From the NCBI GenBank assembly GCA_052435735.1, contig JBQVNB010000003.1:62001-126000 (forward strand): a stretch of DNA of 64,000 nt, in the 5' to 3' direction. The notes beneath the pieces were generated by a model. It made no database searches and was not told where the DNA came from. It was given only the letters and a program-made list of their open reading frames with translations. Shown here in pieces: positions 60,571 through 64,000 of the stretch (positions are counted from its first letter, which is position 1; each line of letters begins with the position of its first letter). The translations under genes were made by a program, and so were the position numbers. The DNA is from Aliihoeflea sp052435735 (GTDB taxonomy: Bacteria > Pseudomonadota > Alphaproteobacteria > Rhizobiales > Rhizobiaceae).

Positions 60571-60747
60571 GAAAACTCCGGGGCAGGCCTGTCTCAAAGG
60601 TTCGCTTGTCAGGCGGGCCACGCTTGCCTATAGCTGCCCGCGCATCGCCGCTTTCGAACCCGAATCTGCGCCGAGGATTAGCCACCGGGCCATCAAAAGG
60701 CCAGACTTTTCGGGCCAGTCCCCCTGCGACATACCCACCGAGTGCCC

Positions 60748-61440
60748 ATGCTGACCCTGTTCCACCATCCGCTTTTCGCGTCCTGCCGTTTTATTCGCCT
60801 GGCCTTCGGCGAATATGGCGAGGACCTTTCGCTGATCGAGGAAAAGCCATGGGCGCGGCGCAGGGAATTCCTGCACCTGAACCCGGCCGCGACGCTGCCC
60901 GTGCTGCTCGCCGAGGCCGACGAGCCGATCGTCGGTGCATCGGTGATCGCCGAATATGTCGACGAGACGCGCGGCGCGCTGAAGCGCGACAAGCGGCTGA
61001 TGGCCGAAAACCCGATCACGCGCGCCGAAATCCGCCGCCTGGTCGATTGGTATCTGGTAAAGGCCGATGGAGAGGTGACGCGGCATCTGGTGCGCGAGCG
61101 CGCACTGAAACCGCATATGCCGCCCGAGCATGGCGGCGGCTCGCCCAATTCGACGGCGATCCGCGCCGCGCGCGCCAATATCCGCCAGCACATGAAATAC
61201 ACCAACTGGCTCGCCGGCACCCGCAACTGGCTCGCCGGCCCGCGCCTGACCTATGCCGACCTTGCCGCCGCGGCCTCGATCTCGGTGCTCGACTATATGG
61301 GCGAGATCGACTGGAGCGAGCACGGCGCGGCCAAGGAGTGGTATACGCGCATGAAGTCGCGCCCCTCCTTCCGGCCGCTTCTGGCCGACCGGTTCCGCGG
61401 CCTCACCCCGGCCTCGCACTATGCGGACCTCGATTTCTGA
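60748..61440 (+). CDS. Glutathione S-transferase family protein
   Basis: A 230-residue GST-fold protein. The thioredoxin-like N-terminal domain reads MLTLFHHPLFASCRFIRLAFGEYGEDLSLIEEKPW, with PAATLPVLLAEADEPIVGASVIAEYVDE for the glutathione cis-proline region. The C-terminal helical domain ends with PSFRPLLADR. ATG 60748 is preferred over GTG 60742. It is separated from queG by two bases and may be its operon partner. Substrate unknown. Confidence 0.9.
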   Translation: MLTLFHHPLFASCRFIRLAFGEYGEDLSLIEEKPWARRREFLHLNPAATLPVLLAEADEPIVGASVIAEYVDETRGALKRDKRLMAENPITRAEIRRLVDWYLVKADGEVTRHLVRERALKPHMPPEHGGGSPNSTAIRAARANIRQHMKYTNWLAGTRNWLAGPRLTYADLAAAASISVLDYMGEIDWSEHGAAKEWYTRMKSRPSFRPLLADRFRGLTPASHYADLDF

Positions 61441-61441
61441 C

Positions 61442-62587
61442 ATGACAGCCCCCCGAAACCCCGTTCCGGCGGCGCGTCTTCGGGAGTTCATCGAGGCCGA
61501 GGCAAAGGCGCTCGGCTTCGACGCTGTCGCGGTGACGCGGCCCGATGCGATCGTCGAAGCGGGGCCACGGCTCGGCGATTTCGTCGAGGCCGGCCGGCAC
61601 GGTACGATGGAATGGATGGCCGACACGCTTCAGCGCCGCGCCCATCCCAATGCGCTGTGGCCCGAGGCGCGTTCCGTCATCATGCTCGCCATGAACTACG
61701 GCCCGGACGAAAACCCGCTGGCGCTCCTCGACCGACGCGACCGGGCGGCGATCTCGGTCTATGCGCGCAACCGCGACTATCACGACGTCATCAAGGGCAA
61801 GCTGAAGACGCTCGCGCAGAAATTTGCCGCGCGCACAGAAGCGGACGTCAAGGTGTTCGTCGACACCGCGCCGGTGATGGAAAAGCCGCTCGCGGCTGCC
61901 GCCGGTCTCGGCTGGCAGGGCAAGCACACCAATCTCGTCAGCCGCGAATTCGGCTCCTGGCTCTTCCTCGGCTCGATCTTCACGACAGCGGAACTTGGCG
62001 CCGATGCGGCGGAGATCGATCACTGCGGCTCGTGCCGCGCTTGTCTCGACATCTGCCCGACCAACGCGTTTCCCGCGCCCTATCAGATCGACGCGCGGCG
62101 CTGCATTTCGTACCTCACCATCGAGCACAAGGGCCCGATCCCGCACGAGTTTCGCGCCGCGATGGGCAACCGCATCTATGGCTGCGACGACTGCCTGGCC
62201 GTGTGTCCCTGGAACAAGTTCGCGCAGGCGACGCGCGAGGCGAAGCTCGCGGCCCGCGACGACCTCGTCGCGCCCGCGCTGGCTGATTTGCTCCGGCTCG
62301 ACGATACCGCCTTTCGCGAAAAGTTCGCCGGATCGCCGATCAAGCGGATCGGTCGCGACCGCTTCGTCCGGAACGCGTTGATCGCGGCTGGAAATTCGAA
62401 CGAGTCGGATCTTTTGCCGCTGGTCGAAAACCTTCTTGCCGATCCGTCGCCCCTGGTCCGCGGCGCGGCGGTTTGGGCCTTGTCGCGGCTGGCCGGGCGG
62501 GAGAGGTTCGATCGGCTGCGTCTGGCTGCGATGGAACAGGATGATAACGTGAAGGCGGAATGGGTGCACGCGATGGAGCCGGCATGA
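61442..62587 (+). CDS. queG: Epoxyqueuosine reductase
   Basis: A 381-residue cobalamin-dependent enzyme for the last step of queuosine synthesis in tRNA. Two 4Fe-4S clusters are shown by CGSCRACLDICPTNAF and CDDCLAVCPWNKF. FVDTAPVMEKPLAAAAGLGWQGKHTNLV contains the catalytic aspartate region, and HEAT-like repeats follow. ATG 61442 gives MTAPRNPVPAARLREFIEAEA. It overlaps the SDR gene by four bases. Confidence 0.95.
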   Translation: MTAPRNPVPAARLREFIEAEAKALGFDAVAVTRPDAIVEAGPRLGDFVEAGRHGTMEWMADTLQRRAHPNALWPEARSVIMLAMNYGPDENPLALLDRRDRAAISVYARNRDYHDVIKGKLKTLAQKFAARTEADVKVFVDTAPVMEKPLAAAAGLGWQGKHTNLVSREFGSWLFLGSIFTTAELGADAAEIDHCGSCRACLDICPTNAFPAPYQIDARRCISYLTIEHKGPIPHEFRAAMGNRIYGCDDCLAVCPWNKFAQATREAKLAARDDLVAPALADLLRLDDTAFREKFAGSPIKRIGRDRFVRNALIAAGNSNESDLLPLVENLLADPSPLVRGAAVWALSRLAGRERFDRLRLAAMEQDDNVKAEWVHAMEPA

Positions 62588-63474
62588 CGAAGACCTTCCT
62601 CATCTTCGGCGCCGGCTATTCGGCGCGCGCCTTCGCGCGACAGGCGGTCGAAGATGGACACCGGGTGATCGGAACGACGCGCAGCGCCGAAAAGTTCACT
62701 GATCTTTCCGCGATCGGCATCGAGTCGCTGATCTTCGACGGCACGACGCTGAGCAACGATCTCGCACAGGCGCTGGGCAAGGCGACGCATCTCGTCGTCT
62801 CCGTCGCGCCGGACGAGACGGGCGATCCGGTGCTTCGTGCCGCGAGCGAAGCGATCCGCGGGCAGATGCCGCGACTGCGCTGGATCGGTTATTTGTCGAC
62901 CGTCGGCGTCTATGGCGATCATGACGGCGGCTGGGTCGACGAGGATGCGGACTGCCGGCCGGTGTCGAAACGCTCGATCTCGCGGCTTGCATCCGAGAAC
63001 GCCTGGCGCGCATTGGCGCTCGACACGGGCAGGCCGCTCGCGATCCTGCGCCTGTCCGGTATTTACGGCCCCGGTCGCAACGCCTTCGTCAATCTGGCGG
63101 AAGGCAAGGCGAAGCGCATCGTCAAGCCGGGCCAGGTCTTCAACCGCATCCATGTCGACGACATCGCCGGCGCGCTTGCCTTTCTGGCCGAGAGGGAGGC
63201 GGACGGCATCTTCAACGTCACAGACAACGAACCCGCTCCCCCGCAGGACGTCGTCGCCTATGCGTCCAATCTGATGGGCGTCGATGCGCCGCAGGAAGTG
63301 CCGTTCGACGCCGCGACCATGACGCCGATGGCGCGTTCCTTCTATGGCGAGAACAAGCGGGTCTCGAACGCGAAGCTGAAATCGGCGGGATATTCGTTTC
63401 GATTCCAGACCTATCGCCATGCTCTGGACGCCATGTGGCGCGATCACACTTGGCGACAGAGGCCGCCGCGTTAG
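62584..63474 (+). CDS. NAD-dependent epimerase/dehydratase family protein
   Basis: A 296-residue extended-SDR protein with a glycine-rich nucleotide fold FLIFGAGYSARAFARQAVEDG (residues 5-25). The active-site lysine/tyrosine of the classical YxxxK motif is not evident, as in YeeZ-like relatives. It overlaps the queG stop by four bases. Function unknown. Confidence 0.87.
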   Translation: MTKTFLIFGAGYSARAFARQAVEDGHRVIGTTRSAEKFTDLSAIGIESLIFDGTTLSNDLAQALGKATHLVVSVAPDETGDPVLRAASEAIRGQMPRLRWIGYLSTVGVYGDHDGGWVDEDADCRPVSKRSISRLASENAWRALALDTGRPLAILRLSGIYGPGRNAFVNLAEGKAKRIVKPGQVFNRIHVDDIAGALAFLAEREADGIFNVTDNEPAPPQDVVAYASNLMGVDAPQEVPFDAATMTPMARSFYGENKRVSNAKLKSAGYSFRFQTYRHALDAMWRDHTWRQRPPR

Positions 63475-63533
63475 GGTTTCGCTAACCTTGCCGGACGCAG
63501 GCTCGGCTGGAAGCCAAGCGGGGAGAATCACCG

Positions 63534-64000
63534 ATGCGCGCGAGGAACTGGATCAAGGCCGCCTGTGTCGCCCTTTCGATGACGGCCGCGACGAGCGCCG
63601 ACGCGCAACTGGCGAAGGATCTGTTCGGCAACCAGCCGCTACCCGCCGCCGCCGAGGCGCGCGTCTATGGCTCCTACTCCAAAGGCTGTTTTGCCGGCGG
63701 CATGGCGATCGCGAACGATGGTCCCAATTGGCAGACGATGCGTCCGTCGCGTAACCGCCGCTGGGGTCACCCCGACATGGTGCGGCTCGTCGAACGCCTG
63801 TCGCGCGACGCGACCGCTGACGGTTGGCCGGGCCTGCTTGTAGGCGACATCTCGCAGCCGCGCGGCGGTCCGATGCTGTCGGGCCATGCCTCGCACCAGC
63901 TCGGCCTCGATGCCGACATCTGGTTCCAGCCGATGCCCCAGCGCCGCCTGTCGACATCGGAGCGCGAGAATCTCGAATTCGTCTCCATGCTGCGCGACGG
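63534..64000 (+). CDS. mepA: Penicillin-insensitive murein endopeptidase, N-terminal part
   Basis: The frame is open from ATG 63534 to the window edge, 155 residues, with a GGGGAG site upstream. A signal peptide (AACVALSMTAATSADA) is followed by a mature region with GHASHQLGLDADIWFQ, the zinc site of MepA (His and Asp). In E. coli MepA cuts D-Ala-meso-DAP cross-links in the periplasm. The gene is truncated by the window, so the C-terminal part cannot be assessed. Confidence 0.92.
   Translation, partial: MRARNWIKAACVALSMTAATSADAQLAKDLFGNQPLPAAAEARVYGSYSKGCFAGGMAIANDGPNWQTMRPSRNRRWGHPDMVRLVERLSRDATADGWPGLLVGDISQPRGGPMLSGHASHQLGLDADIWFQPMPQRRLSTSERENLEFVSMLRD

Overview
This 64 kb window is a high-GC, gene-dense chromosomal segment of an alphaproteobacterium, most likely of the order Hyphomicrobiales (Rhizobiales). 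The evidence is gene order typical of rhizobial and related chromosomes: parB-parA-rsmG-mnmG-mnmE-rho; hemJ-hemE / ppsR-maf-aroE-coaE-dnaQ / secB; hslV-GNAT-hslU; hisB-hisH-hisA-hisF-hisE-coaA; pckA / chvI-chvG-hprK-EIIA-HPr / ahcY-divL-tsaE-amgK-murU-addB-addA. No tRNA, rRNA, CRISPR array, insertion sequence or prophage was recognised. Nearly all DNA is coding, with many 4-base ATGA/GTGA gene overlaps.

Layout. 1-2442: end of a medium-chain dehydrogenase gene and two acyl-CoA catabolism genes. 2596-12207: replication, segregation, tRNA-modification and haem genes (holA, parB, parA, rsmG, mnmG, mnmE, rho, hemJ, hemE); all except holA are transcribed leftward. 12208-12610: a non-coding interval with an A/T-rich tract and DnaA-box-like sequences, between leftward hemE and rightward ppsR. 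This is the best candidate for the chromosomal origin. 12611-28486: housekeeping genes, including cell-wall factors (MltA, a DUF1402 protein), HslUV and histidine biosynthesis. 28533-31957: alkB, arfB, a nitroreductase and pckA, leftward. 32304-36204: ChvI-ChvG two-component system with a short HPr kinase, a mannose-type EIIA and HPr. 36349-49285: ahcY, a DivL-type kinase, a TsaE/AmgK fusion with MurU, and AddBA. 49282-58294: an accessory block encoding a RibD-like reductase, a membrane sulfatase-fold protein, two methyltransferases, a CDP-alcohol phosphatidyltransferase, a glycosyltransferase, a degenerate 6-pyruvoyl-tetrahydropterin-synthase-like protein and a dehydrogenase, interrupted by a cytochrome b561 and an FAD reductase. 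58486-64000: phaZ, uppP, a GST, queG, an SDR and the start of mepA.

How the parts fit. Five near-copies of the ParB site parS, all sharing TTCACGTGA, lie at 3641, 5929, 7846, 25353 and 40797, four of them inside genes. With parAB and the hemE/ppsR interval they define a centromere/origin domain. DivL, the cell-cycle kinase in which the phosphoacceptor histidine is replaced by tyrosine, is encoded in the same domain. MltA, the lytic-transglycosylase-like DUF1402 protein, MepA, UppP and AmgK/MurU form a wall-turnover and recycling theme. The 49.3-58.3 kb block is the least explained part and the best candidate for an undescribed pathway.
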